The notes below the pieces were generated by a model. The model worked only from the letters and a program-made list of their open reading frames with translations, did no database searches and was not told where the DNA came from. 64,000 bases of DNA from Angiostrongylus vasorum (lineage: Eukaryota; Nematoda; Chromadorea; Rhabditida; Metastrongylidae): contig JADANN010000438.1 of assembly GCA_018806985.1 (NCBI GenBank), positions 62,001-126,000 on the forward strand, given 5' to 3'. Positions 1 through 12,500 of the stretch are shown here, one piece after another (the first letter of the stretch is position 1; every line of letters begins with the position of its first letter). Position numbers and translations under genes: made by a program.

Positions 1-117
1 GGTTCATTTTTAAATATTTTTTATGCTGAAGGGTAGGAATAGGTCACTCTCAACTGTTCTCTTCATCTGCTATCGAAATCTGCTGGCAGATAATACTCCT
101 GATGTTGATGATGACCT

Positions 118-390
118 TTGTATGCAACAGTGAATCAACGTCAGGATGCGCCATTGGCCGAAAAACGTGTTGAAGCTGCTGATTCGGTCTTATATCCGGG
201 TTCGAGCATGCCCGGTTACGTAGAAGATGACGAGCCTGGTTACGTCGAAGATGACGACAATGAACAGGCGTTTGAGCATTTTTCTGAGATGAGGCACTTT
301 ATGGTTACGAGATATCATATTGGATTTAAAACATATCCTACATTTGCAAGTAGGCGCGTGCAAAATTTGTCTCCGATTGCTGTAAACTAG
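118..390 (+). CDS. Possible upstream coding exon, acidic, low confidence
   Basis: This open frame encodes an acidic stretch with an internal tandem repeat (GYVEDDEP then GYVEDDDN), which looks protein-like, and a plausible donor (GTAGGC) lies at 350. However, joining it to the 589 exon does not keep frame. A competing frame (..DVDDDLCMQQ, ending at about 129 before GTGAAT) does join the 589 exon in phase. It may be an alternative exon of the zinc-finger gene or chance. There is no ATG, so it cannot be a start exon. Confidence 0.3.
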   Translation: MYATVNQRQDAPLAEKRVEAADSVLYPGSSMPGYVEDDEPGYVEDDDNEQAFEHFSEMRHFMVTRYHIGFKTYPTFASRRVQNLSPIAVN

Positions 391-588
391 TAAAGTTTAA
401 TCTAGCAGTCGACTTTGTGTATTTTTTTGTGAATGGGGGTTTATAAATTCCCTCAATCAGTCTACGTGAATTTCACCACTGTATGGAAGAAGCAGTGTTT
501 CGAATTCAACGTTGTTTACCACAAACAGAATAAACATTGGACACTGCTCGTGACTTTTTTCTAACTTTTAGTGTTGTGTAACTTGCAG

Positions 589-3500
589 AGGGCCGCAGGA
601 AGTTTCGTCTTCCTCATCCCTTGCAAAGAAATCTGATGATGATCTTGCTGATGTTGGATTATGTGTGGTCGCGGAAGTCGACTGGTGAGTTTTTTCTACT
701 GATTACTTTCGTAGATTCCCAATGAAAAGAGGGAAATAAAGTTTGACTCAATGTTTTCGAGAAGTGAAATCGAAATTGGATGTTTCTGTTTTGTTGGCAC
801 CTAACACTGAACCAATTTCAACGAATGTTGACAGTATTAACTTATTATTTACTGCCTACTCTTGAAAGGCAAAAGGTATGTTGCGAAATATAACTTCAAT
901 GATGCTGAGATATTTGCAAAAGTCCGGACCGCAGGTGTCTGCGGTGGGGAACGAACGCGCTATTACCCTTTTCGGAGGCTAACGCGTTCACTACACACCA
1001 ATGAGGGAGGTAGGCGAAACGAAGGACATGCGTGGTGCAGTGGTGAACGCGTTAGCTCCCGGAAAGGGTAATAGTGCGTTCGTTCCTCATCGCAGACACC
1101 TGCGGTCCGGGCTTTTCAAATACCGCAGCATAACTGAAACATTGACAACATTAGAATTAGGAAGTATTAATATTACTGCTGGTACTAGAAATATTAGCGA
1201 TAGTATTGAAAAAGTGTTGGAAAGACAACATTTTTCAGCACACGTGGCAGTTCTTCATCCGATGCGTTGGCCTCATATGAGAGGAAGGACAAATGCACAT
1301 GCAACAATAAATTTTTTACACCAGTTGCACTGAAAGTTCACGAGAGTACGGCAAATAATGAAGACAGCAGCGGCATAGGCGAGAAGGTCTTTGGAGTACC
1401 GCTCAAAGGCGTCTTTTTCATCTGCCGTGATTGTTGTGCTGTGTTTGAGAAAGAACAGCAATTTGAGGTGCATCGGGCTTCCCACGGTCCTACTATTTCG
1501 ATTTCGTGTGGAAAATGTTCAGCAATTGCGAATAGTTTCCAGCTCTTTGAGCGCCATTTTGAAGCTCATGCTACCTCAAATCGGTTGCGTTACAGATGCA
1601 CTCATTGTAGCATAGTGTTCCATACGGATTCAAGTCTGATGCTTCATTTGCGCGAGTACCACGGAGTTCCGCTCTTTTTCTTTTGCAAAGCATGTCAACT
1701 GGGTTGCTCAAATGAGCGTACTATTTACGCTCATGTGCTTGCGAGATCTCTGAGATGCCGTCAGTTTGCTAAGCAGAAAAATGGGTGTGGCGTTGAAATG
1801 ATTGGAGCATGTCCTTTGAATATCCTTCACTACGAACCGGAAGATCCAATAGCTCATGAGTTAATGCTGAAACGTGGATTGGTATGTCATTCTAACAGAG
1901 GTGTCATTGTATCCCTAGAAATACGGTGACGTAAACATTGAAGTTGATATATCGGCAATCTCTAATATTAGCAGATTCACATTTCATATTATACATATGT
2001 GTGCGCATGTATATTAATATATATACATATATGTATATATTTAAATATATCCTACCAACTGTTTGCAGACTCATCGTCGTTGAGAGGTGTTCTAGGTGTC
2101 AGACTGAAATATACAGGTGAGGGGATTCATCCTCCCGGGGCAGGATCCCCTAAGTTAAGAAGGAGACCGGCGTTTCCACAAGGAAGCCCAGCTAAGAGTG
2201 AGCTACTACTAGGATCCTGGTATCACATCAGTGGCATGGTGGCAAGTCTCCCTCTGATCCACAAGGGCGACAACTGCTTGTGGTGGTGACGACCTGGGTC
2301 AGACTTTGGCCGTGTTGACCTCGGGACTCCTGAGAAACACAATGGCTAAACCAATCAAACTCCAAAAAATGCGGATTTTGCTGTAGCCCGCACAACCAGT
2401 GAAGATGGGTCGTACAAGTATGCAAGTAAGTTTAATTGTGACCTTTTTATTTACTGCCTACTCTTTTTATGGCAGGGTATATCGCGAAATGTTACTTCAT
2501 TGATGCTGAGATGTTTGCAAAACTCCGGACCGCAGGTGTCTGCGGTGGGAAACGAACCTGCTATTACCCTTTCCGGGGGCTAAACCGTTCACGAATACAC
2601 CATGTGGGCCTTCGTCTCGCATGTCTCAGCAATAAGTATATACATATACATATATATGTCCATATGCATATATTGAAAAATTTTCGTTGGAGGCTTAAGA
2701 AATTACGAAATTAGTGCCTCTCTACCTCCCAGGTGTCCATTTCCTAATTTTCATACCTCATAGGTCTCTTACTGCTAAGATTAAATTGGATAGAAACCAA
2801 TTTCTGATCGTTAATCTGATTAGGTTGACGTTGTCGTGCCATCCCGGTGTAGTCATCGCTCGTTTCTTGCTGCAACCGACTCATTGGTTACCTGTAGAGA
2901 TTGTTTTTGTACGGTTCGTTTCGTTTGTAGTTTTAAGCAGTTAAATACCTTTTTGCATATTTATTGTTCTAAACCTTTGTTACAGTAGTAGTTAGTAGTA
3001 GTTTTCTTCTGGAAAATCTCATTGATTTCCTAATTTAGCTACTAATCAACGAGTTTAAGTTTTAGATGACCGCAGCTCCTTCCACAGTCGCGGAAACGTG
3101 TAGATACCCAACAGTGGCAAAGGTTATTGCAAACGTTATCTTTAAGTGCTGTGTCAGTATGGTTAGATCCTAGCTTATAGCCTAACATGTTGTTGAATGA
3201 ACTTTTTTGAAGGAGCTGGCCATGACGATGGACCATGGAGTCGAGTTTTCTCTCACTGGTATATACGACCAGAGTCCAAGCGAACGCTCATTGGTTGTGA
3301 GGGTTTTACTTCTTCAAAGTGATCCGAAGCCTACTTTTTAACAGTGTTTTAGAAGATTGCGCTAGCTGATTACTTAACACTGTTCTTTTTTTCAATTCAG
3401 GCTTCTGGTTATGCTGTCGCACAAGGGCCGATATCAATGGATGTTCCACCCTCTTTTGGCGACCTTACTAATTGCGTGATAAGCAAATCAGATACTTATT

Positions 3501-6500
3501 CCTCATCGACCTCATCGCTACCCGTGAAATTCCATCCACATTCGCCTTCTAGTTCTCGTCATATTGCGGTAATGTCATTACAGTCGAATGATAGAGGTAC
3601 AGCTTCACTCAAGGTAGGTTTTCAAGGTTTCTCGTGGTCCTTTCAACAGTTTTTTTAAATACCATTTCTACTTCTAATCGATGTAAATGTTCTCAGCGTC
3701 GTAAAGCTGCGATTAACTCCGATGCAGTAACGTTGAGTGACGATGAACCTGGTCCATCAACTGCTAAATGGCCACCTATGCCAGTACCTGATGCAGTGAT
3801 AAAACATAAAACTGCACCCGATTGCTGCATAAGATGCAGGGCATGCTTTCACTCCATTGTGCTTGTTTCGATTTAATTCTTGTTTGTTGTTAAAAGGACA
3901 TTGCAGATATGTCATGAATCAATGGCAACATCTCAAATTCAGTCACTGCATGAATTGCATACGAACGGAATGGTAGGTAGTGTTTTTAATAGTTCTATAA
4001 TACGTTAGTGGACGACTTACAGTGTGTATATTTTGTTAGTTTCCTCAGATTCGTTCTTTGATTCCAGAAATGGTTCTGCCTGGACTGTGCTACTGCACAA
4101 GTGGACGAAGTAGAGGCAGTGAAACACTATTTCAGTGTGCATGTGAAAGTGGCTGAACAAGAAGCTATAGCGAAAGGAATATTGTTTCAACCAATTCATT
4201 ATCAAATTCAATGTCCATTTCCGAAATGTCGTCAGCCATTAAGCACGCTTACGAATCTTCGACTTCATCTCAGTGACTGGCACAGAGCGGAGACGTGTTC
4301 TTCGGAGTAAGTCTTTTAAATCACGTTTGGAATTGTTATTGTTCCCAGCACGAAGAGTACTTGGATACCTATGTATTGGCACTGAAACATTATTTTCGGC
4401 AAAACTATTACATTTGTTCCAATTAGTTGTTAGGTTTACGTTTATTTTGCTATTAGAGATCTATGTTCGACCCACGTATCATCCGCATTCGTGTTAATTA
4501 TCAAGTGGCCAGATGGACAACCATTACAATTTCCATTTTTTCCGTCGCATTAACTGCACTGTAGCATCTCGTCGCTTAAGATGGTAAAGAGGGTTACAAT
4601 CTTCGTATGAGGGCTTTATTTCCACTACTTTTAGCTAGATGTCCATAGAAGGCCAGTCGGTCTCTGCCGTATGGAAGAATGCGAATTGAAGGTCTCTTAA
4701 TAAACGACTTTTTGCACGCGCTTGATCGCCCGACGCTATTCAGACAGAGGCACAACATGCGCGTCGCTCATCAATTCTACATAGTGTATCTTTGACAGCA
4801 CTATGCGGCTACTTGAATACTTGGAAGCTCAGCCAGGCCAAAGTCTCTCCGAAGTCGTGACCACCGCAGGCAGTCGCCGCTGCCATTATGGATCATAGGG
4901 AGATTTGTCACCATGCCACTAGTGTGATACTAGGACTGTGATGGATCCTGGTGTTGGTTTGCTCTTTAGCTCGGCTTCCAGGTGGAAGCTTTAGACTCCT
5001 TCTCAGTCTGGGAGGCCCAGGTAGGGGGGACGAATTCCCTTGCTATCCATCGCAGCAGGGAAAACCTCCCAGACACGATAAGTCGCTACACCGTTGGAAG
5101 GCTTTCACAGTATGGGAGATTCTTAACTCCGTCCGCCTTAAATATGAGTTAATATAGCAGATATACGAAAATTCCGAACTGTAAGCAACATTTCATGTTA
5201 AACCAAACGCCAACGGAACTATCGTGGTTGCATTGTGGACAAGACTTTTTTTCATTACACACATGAGAAATAAATTTTTGTAAAGGATGCAATATGTAGA
5301 GGACACGTTATATTCAAAAGAGGAAAAGAGCAGCCCAAGAAAAGGGTAATCGCGCGTTCGTTCTCCACTGCAGATACGTACGGTCAGGAGTTTTGAAAAT
5401 ATCTCAGCATCATTGTGGTTGTATCACACGTAAATAACCTGCCATAAAAAATTATAATAGGCAGTAAATAAAAGTTTAAATTATATGGAACTGAGTGGAA
5501 AGAAAGCGTGAAATAGCTGAATAATATAGCGAATAACACAAAAAGTGGCGATGTGGGGTGCATTCTCGTCTTGAAGTGGCACGATGGATCGTATCTATTG
5601 AGTTCAATATAAGCGACGTGTACGGAAAGATTAAATGTAGTCTTGGATGTGCCAGAAATCTTGGACGTCGAAGTATTTATTACATTTTCCAATTATTTGT
5701 TTTTGCAACTATTCTGTCGCCGAGAAATTTCAAGTTGTAATTACCTTAAAATGGGGCGGATAGCACAGTGGTTTTGATGTCGTTCATCACGAGCATGTTG
5801 CTGGTTCGATCCCATCCCATGCCCACCAACCTTCTTATCCCTACGGCATGGGGAAATTGGTACCGGACATGTTCGGGAAAAAGTGGGTCTCTGCAATACA
5901 ACTGGGAACGCTCCAGCCCGGCTCAGGGCTCCAGGGAGAATCGCCTTGACCAGCATTCTATGACAATTAAGATTAAATGAAAATCCTCAAACAGTAGCCG
6001 AAGCTACACATTAAAAGTTGGGAGATCTTGGTAAATAAGAGAAGCGAAGAATGCGAATCGAATGTGAGAAGTGCTCTGATCCGCACAGTAGACGTGAAGA
6101 CTGTTCACACAAAAATAAAAAAATTTGCCTTATAGTTTAACGGTAAACGCCAGTTATTTTGCTTTAGCACATGTACGTCTCGGTTTTGTTCACCGTTAGC
6201 TAAGGCAGAACACGACTGGCAGCATGCGACGTATGAAAGGTTTTATTTTTCCACACCTTTGCATGTCATGTTCTAATAAACCACAAATGTGGTGCGTTGT
6301 CGACTTTGAATGAATTTAAAATATTTTTTAGGCTTTAACGGTGTGGAAGGTACTTGCTGCCCACTTTGTGGCACATTGAACGACTGGAACATTCAGGTCA
6401 GTTTACTCTCCTCAGTTTCTTTTCTACTGAATTTGTGTTTTGTATAAGTGCTCCCGTGGAACGTCATCAGTTAAGGCTGTAATGGCGTAACTGTCTCGTT

Positions 6501-7544
6501 CCTGCATTGTTTGAAAACTCGTGTCTCGAACATATTTTAAATTGAAATAACTTCTGAAAAGTTATCTATACTGTTACAGCAGTAGTTCTTTCAACCTCAT
6601 TGTGTAAATCTGCTGAGGTTGAAATTTTTCCAAGCGCGTTAGTTGCTGAAAAAGTACCGTCAGTTGTCGAGAAATCGATACAATCGCATTCTTGCTGTTG
6701 GTTTTAGCGCTTTCTGTAGATCTGATTTGTCTTATTTCCATCCAATCGAATTCTCATTGTTTATGTGTTGATGGAAACCAAATCTTGAAAAGTTCTTCTT
6801 CAAAAAAAGTGTGCTAGAACAGACATGTTTTCGTAAAATTATGTACCTTTAGGTGTCTGGAACGTCGTACACTATAGGCCATCTTGCCGTTCATGGCTTA
6901 CGTCGTTACGATATGTGCCGCGACTGCTTCCGTTGCTTCAAGAGAGATTTTGACGTAAGCACGTTAACAAATCACTGTTGTATTAGCGACAGGTGCAAGC
7001 AACAAGAATACTTCGCTATCCACTTAAAGTAACGCATGAATGTCGCTTGTGTAAATCTGCGAATGAGTGTACATTGCTTTAATGCGATAACACATTAGGT
7101 TCGTGTGAAATTTCAGTATGTTCTCATGAAGGCTCACTTCGAGACAACGCACTGTGATCTGCTACGGAAGACAAAAAATCGAGATTTACTGTGCAAAACA
7201 TGCAGCGAGGTGGTACCAAGGTCACATCTGGCCGAGCACGTCGTCGAGAAACACAGGGTTTTTTTCGATTTCTTCATTATCCCTTGATGTTTGTTGTTAA
7301 TTGTCGCCTTATTAAAAGAATTATGAAGTGTATTCTTGGCTAAGGCGATTTTCTGAAAGTTTGCTTCTCAGTATTAGCATTACTTCCAATCGTATTCAAA
7401 TTTTGCGTGGTTCAGGTTACCTGCTTCGAGTCAAGGGATCCAGAAAATAGGGGAGAACTTATTGTGAAGGCGAGTGCTGTTACTCGTCGTTTCCTTGGTT
7501 TCCGTGTAATCCATCACTTTGGTGATGACTCGGACTTGGATTAA
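589..7544 (+). CDS. Multi-C2H2 zinc-finger protein, 3' part of gene
   Basis: Probable nuclear nucleic-acid-binding protein, from its run of C2H2 fingers; the specific family is not recognised. Exons read from splice sites: 589-684, 1239-1881, 3401-3613, 3697-3840, 3907-3972, 4068-4306, 6332-6396, 6853-6954, 7117-7257 and 7416-7544 (TAA stop). At least eight fingers have the C-x2-C-x12-H spacing, for example CRDC..HRASH, CGKC..HFEAH, CTHC..HLREYH, CLDC..HYFSVH, and one C-x4-C finger, CPFPKC..HLSDWH. A finger that spans the 6954/7117 junction (CFRC..HFETTH) has perfect spacing and confirms that splice. Phases agree at every junction except 4306 to 6332: the strong GTAAGT donor leaves 2 nt but the next exon needs 1, so a small exon is missing or another donor is used. 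The protein ends acidic (GDDSDLD). The 5' end lies upstream of or near the window start. The large intron 1882-3400 holds R2 and R3 copies. Confidence 0.8.
845..1135. repeat. R3 fold-back element, near-complete palindrome
   Basis: The left half (TGCTGAGATATTTGCAAA.. through GGACCGCAGGTGTCTGCGGT, then CGCTATTACCC) is repeated as its reverse complement in the right half, so about 240 bp can fold into one long hairpin. It sits in the intron before exon 1239-1881. The start TTTACTGCCTACT matches the ends of other R3 copies in the window. Confidence 0.8.
2075..2430 (-). repeat. R2 interspersed repeat
   Basis: About 355 bp copy of the R2 family in reverse orientation, in the zinc-finger gene intron 1882-3400. 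Diagnostic pieces: GGGAGACC-like core, CACCACCACAGGCAGTCG-like core and the ACTTG-rich 5' end (here as CAAGTATGCAAGTA). It has no coding capacity of its own. Confidence 0.75.
2450..2640 (+). repeat. R3 element, single arm
   Basis: Starts with TTTACTGCCTACTC, followed by GATGCTGAGATG, GGACCGCAGGTGTCTGCGGT and CGCTATTACCC, as in other R3 copies. Only one arm is kept; an AT-rich TATACATATA tract follows. Confidence 0.75.
3841..3906 (+). other. Candidate GC-AG intron in zinc-finger gene
   Basis: Exon 3697-3840 ends ..TGC AGG and the next bases are GCATGC; the acceptor TTGCAG ends at 3906. Splicing here gives CRIC followed by exactly 12 residues and then H-x2-H, ideal zinc-finger spacing. The alternative GT donor at 3859 also keeps frame but inserts six residues. 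Confidence 0.5.
4800..5105 (+). repeat. R2 repeat, 5'-deleted
   Basis: Carries TACTTGAATACTTGGA then jumps to CAGCCAGGCCAAAGTCT; about 90 bp of the usual head is missing. It continues to the CGTTGGAAGG end. Located in the intron 4307-6331 of the zinc-finger gene. Confidence 0.7.
5340..5475 (-). repeat. R3 arm
   Basis: Reads GGGTAATCGCGCGTTCGTTC, a CTGCAGATACGTACGGTC remnant, ATATCTCAGCATCATTGTGG and ends AATAGGCAGTAAATAAA, the standard R3 terminus in reverse orientation. Confidence 0.7.
5750..5965 (+). repeat. Diverged S1-type tRNA-derived SINE
   Basis: A-box-like GATAGCACAGTGGTTT and B-box-like GGTTCGATCCCA are spaced as in a tRNA-derived promoter; GCCCACCAACC and AAATTGGTACCGGAC match the S1 body. 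The 3' body is diverged from the other copies, so this may be a sister family. Confidence 0.6.
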
Positions 7545-8289
7545 TCACCACCTGCTTTCCTTTTGTACGTTGTCTTACTTCAGCTTGTTTACTTGGAATG
7601 TCAGCAATCATATTTTACGGGTATGAAACACATCCTCATGTAGCAAAGGGTGATATCATTTGCAGATATGTGTTTCTTGCAGTGCTGAAGTTGTTGTGAT
7701 ATATACTTAGGATTTTTCATAATAATTTTCCATTTCGTGTAAAATATTCTTAAGAAGATACGTTTCAAGTCCGTGGTTCTTTCATGTACGAAATTGCTCA
7801 ACCCATCTTCCTATTCGGGATGGTTTTCTCTATATCCCTTATTTGTTTGTATTATCACAGTTTGCGTGGCAATGAAAGCGTGTGGGTTCATATTTTCGAG
7901 AAGGATCTTTACAATGGAGAAATAAACTTGCCAAGACTTCATAGTTCAGGCAGTGTTCAGTGTAGCTAAATTTATTTATCCGGCATTTCGTCACATGTAG
8001 AATTCGCCCCCAATTTAACACAACCCTTGATTGGAAGGTCTTCAAGAAGGATCATGTTCTCCGCTTTGCAATTTTAATGTTAGCTGTAATCATAATTCGA
8101 TTCAAGTTACTAAGATCCTCGTGCGACTCCTCTTCATGTTCCGTTTAGTGCTCACACTTCATCCATTCGTTTCGCTGTCTGTCATCCACGAGAGTGATCG
8201 AGCTGGCATGTGCCTTTGGCTGCAGCTTAGAACTTTTTATCTTCTGTTATCGTAGTTGAATTCCTGTACAGCGTTATTTCCCACTGGAT

Positions 8290-9405
8290 GCAGTCCATTT
8301 GCTGACGCCAAGACAGGGTAGCTCACGGCTTCCAGAAAGGCAGTGGAGAAAATCATTCATGGTAACTACAAGGAGGTCTTCGATAATTACGTCTTCTGTT
8401 TGAAAGACCAGCAAGACTCTTGATGTTCAAGAAGAGTGACCTTTCACGGTTTCGGCAACTACTGCCCAGTTTTCTTGCTGTCTGTCCCTTACAAGTCGTT
8501 TTTAACAAGACCTGCAGAACACTGGGACGAAGGATAGCCGTGTGGGCAAGCGGGGTTTCTTAAACGATACGCTACGATGGACAACATCCACACGGTGAAC
8601 AAGACTCATTGAAATATCTCGAGACTACACAAGACCGCTCTGTCTCAATTTCATCGATTTTAGAAAAGGTTTTGCTCAGTTGAGAAAGAAGCAGTCATGG
8701 AAGCACCGAACAGCCAGCGTCTCACTACTCAATGTAGAAAGATTCTTTGTGGAAGAATAAAGATTCGAGCCATATAAAATTTTCATAACTCAAATACCAC
8801 GGTTTCATAACAATGCTAACATTGACATGAACAGAGGAGTCAGGCAAAGCGGCGCCATTTGGCCTAAATTATTTCTGCCATCCCTCAGAAACATGGGAAG
8901 AGTGAAAATGAGACATGACTGATATGAAATTCGATGGTCGGCAATTGCACCATCTTCGTGTTGCTAATGGCATTGCTCTCACAACATCAACTATTAGCCA
9001 GGTGGAAGGAATGCTGGCCGAATTCCGCAAAGCCTGTGGGAAAGATTTGTCTTCGACAAAATCTCACAAAAACGATGTTCATGTGGAACGGACTGGATAA
9101 AGTGTGCACCATTCATGCTCTACGCAATGAATATCTCCGAATGCTCTGTTTCCGTCTACGTAGGTCGAGAAATCAACATGATGAACGACTTAGCACCAGA
9201 GTTGAGCAGGAAGAAGTGAGCAGCTTGGGGCTGTCACGAACGTCGAAGGCGTAGTGAAGAGAACAATGAACATCGGACTCCGCGCCCAACTTTTCGGACT
9301 TCACGATTCTTCCTTCCTTAACGTACTGCGTCAGAAACCTGGTTGCGGCTTAAGCAGGATGAAGCAGATCACGCAGCGCTATTGAACGAGCAGTCGAAAG
9401 CAGGG
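8290..9405 (+). pseudogene. RTE-like non-LTR reverse transcriptase, decayed copy 1
   Basis: Fragments in several frames match the order of an RTE-clade reverse transcriptase: FKKSDLSRFRQ.., a GVRQ motif, RQLHHLRVANG at the catalytic box and VLRQKPGCGL near the 3' end. The FADD catalytic motif has become VANG and frames shift repeatedly, so it is dead. It parallels the better-kept copy at 28.1-29.45 kb but ends sooner, at about 9405. Both ends are fuzzy. It is too degraded to assign a named family with confidence. Confidence 0.7.
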
Positions 9406-9409
9406 CTCT

Positions 9410-10535
9410 AGTAGTGCTCCCGTTTCACGCAAATCGGCGTGGTGATCAGCAGCCTCCAACTTGTTCTGCAATCGCCGCTGTTGGCTTTAGAGAAATGATC
9501 CATGAGAATTATGTGATGTATTTTAGGAAAAACAATAGGAAACTGCACAAGAAATCGGGCACTAGCTGTATGACAACACAAATGTTGGGTTATAACCATA
9601 ATTTTAGGTTATAATTTGCATATTTTAGTTAAACTCACCATTAGCTAAGCAATGCATTTTTGTAAGAACACTTGGCATGGGTTGAGAGTCATAATAAGTA
9701 ATAAAAAGAACAATACGTTTGACGTCTATCAATCCCCGAGCGATACCCAAACTCCGGTTCGTCCCACATCGTTAGAGGTTATCCTGTGCAAACGTAGCCT
9801 CCTATACAGTGAACTAAATTGTCCCGCTGGTGTGCAAAGTCTGTTTTTCCCTCAGATATAAATCTGCCTTTGCTTCATGTCTACTAAGTCTCACGTAACT
9901 GTGGGGTCAGTAAATTAGTACCAGAGTTGTCCCAGAGGCTACCAGTACTAACTGGATACATCGGGACGCCTATACAAGTGTATAAGCCGACGCATCTAAG
10001 CTGGCAGTCGAATGCATACTGCATCCTGGAATATCCTATCTCATCATTTCCCGACTTCCGTTCGGGAACTGTCACTATCCAATAAGCATGCCTACATAAA
10101 GATAAGTTTCAGAAAGAGGAGGAAACTGCTTTTTAAAAATGTGGTTGTCTGATTCCAACAACGGGAAACACTGCAGCAATTGAACGACAGACAAGTTCCG
10201 CAGCAAGCGATATATCGTTCCATTTATTGAGAGGTGGTGATAGTCTGCAAACACATCCTTACGAAGTTCTATCCTGTACATTTGAAGGAAATAACACACC
10301 CGGAGACCGATTCAGCGACCAAATATGCGCCAGTGGTGTTCGACTTTTTAGCCTTTCATTCATGAGTATTTCTCGTTTCAATGAAGAAATTGAAGAACAA
10401 AACCGCCTCTTGAACCGAACAAGTTAGGCTGTACGTCATAGGTGGACCTCTCACTTCTCATCTTTCCTTCTGTGATTTGAGTCGATGAGGAAACCATAGC
10501 GATTTTTCGAAAGCTTCTTAACTAAATATTTTCAT
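9410..10535. other. No gene recognised
   Basis: Short ORFs only, none with a recognisable motif or splice support. Part may be very old repeat sequence. Confidence 0.5.
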
Positions 10536-10539
10536 CCAG

Positions 10540-12500
10540 AATCATACCAAACCATAGTACACAATCCAGTTAAAAGGTGACTCTAAATCACCTTTAACCA
10601 GCTAATTTTGAATGAATGTTTTAAAATTCTGGATAACTAGACGTTTCTCGGTCATGAGGTTTCCCGCTAGGTGGTCCTTTGCTAAAAAATAAAGCGTTAA
10701 ACCTTTCTCGGAATCCTCCATTTGTTCAAAAACGACCACATTCATCGACATGTTTATTTCTTAAAAACGAAGCTATGCACTGCATTCGGATTTTATGTGT
10801 TTTTCGTATATCTGAATGACGTCTGTTGGAAACATCTAAGTATTATCTTTCGTATCGTTCACAGCTGCCTTCATGACACCCATCATCGTTGTCATTTTCA
10901 ATTTTTTTCTTTGTCCTTTTGTGCTTTTTTTCACTTTCACCGTTCGCCTACGACTTCCTTCAGTGAACTCTTCTATTAAGCTGGCCCTTCTTTCCAAGGT
11001 ATCATCTTCGTCAGAACGTGACTGAAAAAAGAAACTGGACGAAATTTTCGTACACGAATCACCGTCGCTTACAAATATAATGTGATGAAATTACTCATAT
11101 TTTGCTGTCACCTTGATAGAGACCGCTTGCAATCATTTCTTTCTTCCCATTTTCTCTAATCGCGGTTCTCGTCGCCGACGTTTTACCTACTGTTGGAGGT
11201 TTCACGTCCGAATACGGCAGTAGACGTTGATCACCTTCGCTACCTTTCATTTCCTTCTTTTTATCTCACTTTTTTCGAACTATCGACACCACACGTAAAA
11301 GTTGCGAGACCTTAGTGTATGATGAATGCGAGGAAACGGATCGATGTTAAGAAATGCTGGGATCCGCACACTAGACGATAGGACGGGTGGTATAAAATCA
11401 AAACAAATGTTCGTTATATTCTTGTTTAGCAAATACGAGGTGTTATGTTATTTCTTTGGTTACGCACAAACTGACGTTTCGGCAGATTTCGCTTTCTTCA
11501 GAGGCAGGAAAGGTCAAGATGACTGCAATCTACGCGGCCACACACCTCCATAACGTAACCGGGAAAATGATAAACCAAGACTTCGATCACATTAAACACA
11601 GAATAGCTTCATTGCACAGTCACCGCTTTCTATGAGTCTTCCACTGAGTATGTCGCGTGCAGACCAACGGCACACAGTTCAAATGGAAGCATAATGTACC
11701 CATTTCATCAGAATTATATACTGTCCAATATCACGCGTGATAACGAGGCATTCCTCCCAGCAGTTAATTTCCGGATCATTTGAATCAGTCCAGAAAGCCT
11801 CGAGAGCTTTTTCGCGCTTGTGTTTTCGATTCGTGTGCGAGAATCGTGATCCTTACTTGAAAATGCTCCCCGTTATGTCTCTGTGTCCTATTCGTTCCTG
11901 GTGGAGTATTTCGTCTAAGTTCGCTGAGTAGGTGTTCTTTTATATGGACACGGAGTGGTCTACCCGTTTCGCCAATGTATTCTGACCGCAGGCTTCACAG
12001 GAGATCAGATGAACTGTGGCTGAGCTCATGCAATCACTGTCTCTAAAATTAGGGCAAATTATGCAGTTTTGCTCTGTACCTAGACAGCCACATAGGCCGC
12101 TACGAACTAGCTGGCGTCTAAGAACGCTTGGTGGCATTTCAATTACGGTTACCGAATTCTCTAGACCCACCCTTCTTAACCACCGTTTTATAGCTGCACT
12201 TGCTCCATTTAAAATGAAGGGAAGGATAAACGGGATCTTATTGTCGCTAGAGTTGTCGTTTAGGGCTTGGGGTTTCATCTACACCCATCCCGAGCTATAG
12301 TTTAGTGGCCGTTAGAAATGGCTGCTTGCCGCGCCAAGTTCCGGGACTCCTCTGCTCTCTTTCTGTGCACACGTTGGTTGCTGTTTAAAACATGTTTCTT
12401 CTAAGCGCCCTTTTAGTTTGTGTGAGGTGAGGGGAGAGACAATGAGCTAAGATGTTTTTACTAAGCGGCTTTCGGTACCAATTCGTAATGTAGCTATTTT
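10540..12500 (-). pseudogene. Penelope-like element copy A: endonuclease and 3' end
   Basis: On the minus strand, 12278-11940 encodes a PLE linker plus GIY-YIG-type endonuclease region: PPSVLRRQLVRSGLCGCL, a Cys cluster (CIICP..C) and VHLISCEACG. In the parallel copy at 14.6-15.06 kb the last motif is followed by EEYI. Downstream (12.0 to 10.54 kb) runs the 3' region with GCCGAAACGTCAG at about 11.47 kb. The endonuclease frame is broken after CEACG. The region 10578-11460 is the left arm of a long inverted repeat whose right arm is at 16190-17075. Confidence 0.7.
11466..11512 (-). ncRNA. Hammerhead-like core, degraded
   Basis: Minus strand reads CTGAAGA, then AAGCGAAATCTGCC as a weak stem II, then GAAACGTCAG. 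This is the same layout and position as the copy at 15250-15290, in the 3' region of a PLE. Stem II has a mismatch, so activity is doubtful. Confidence 0.35.
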
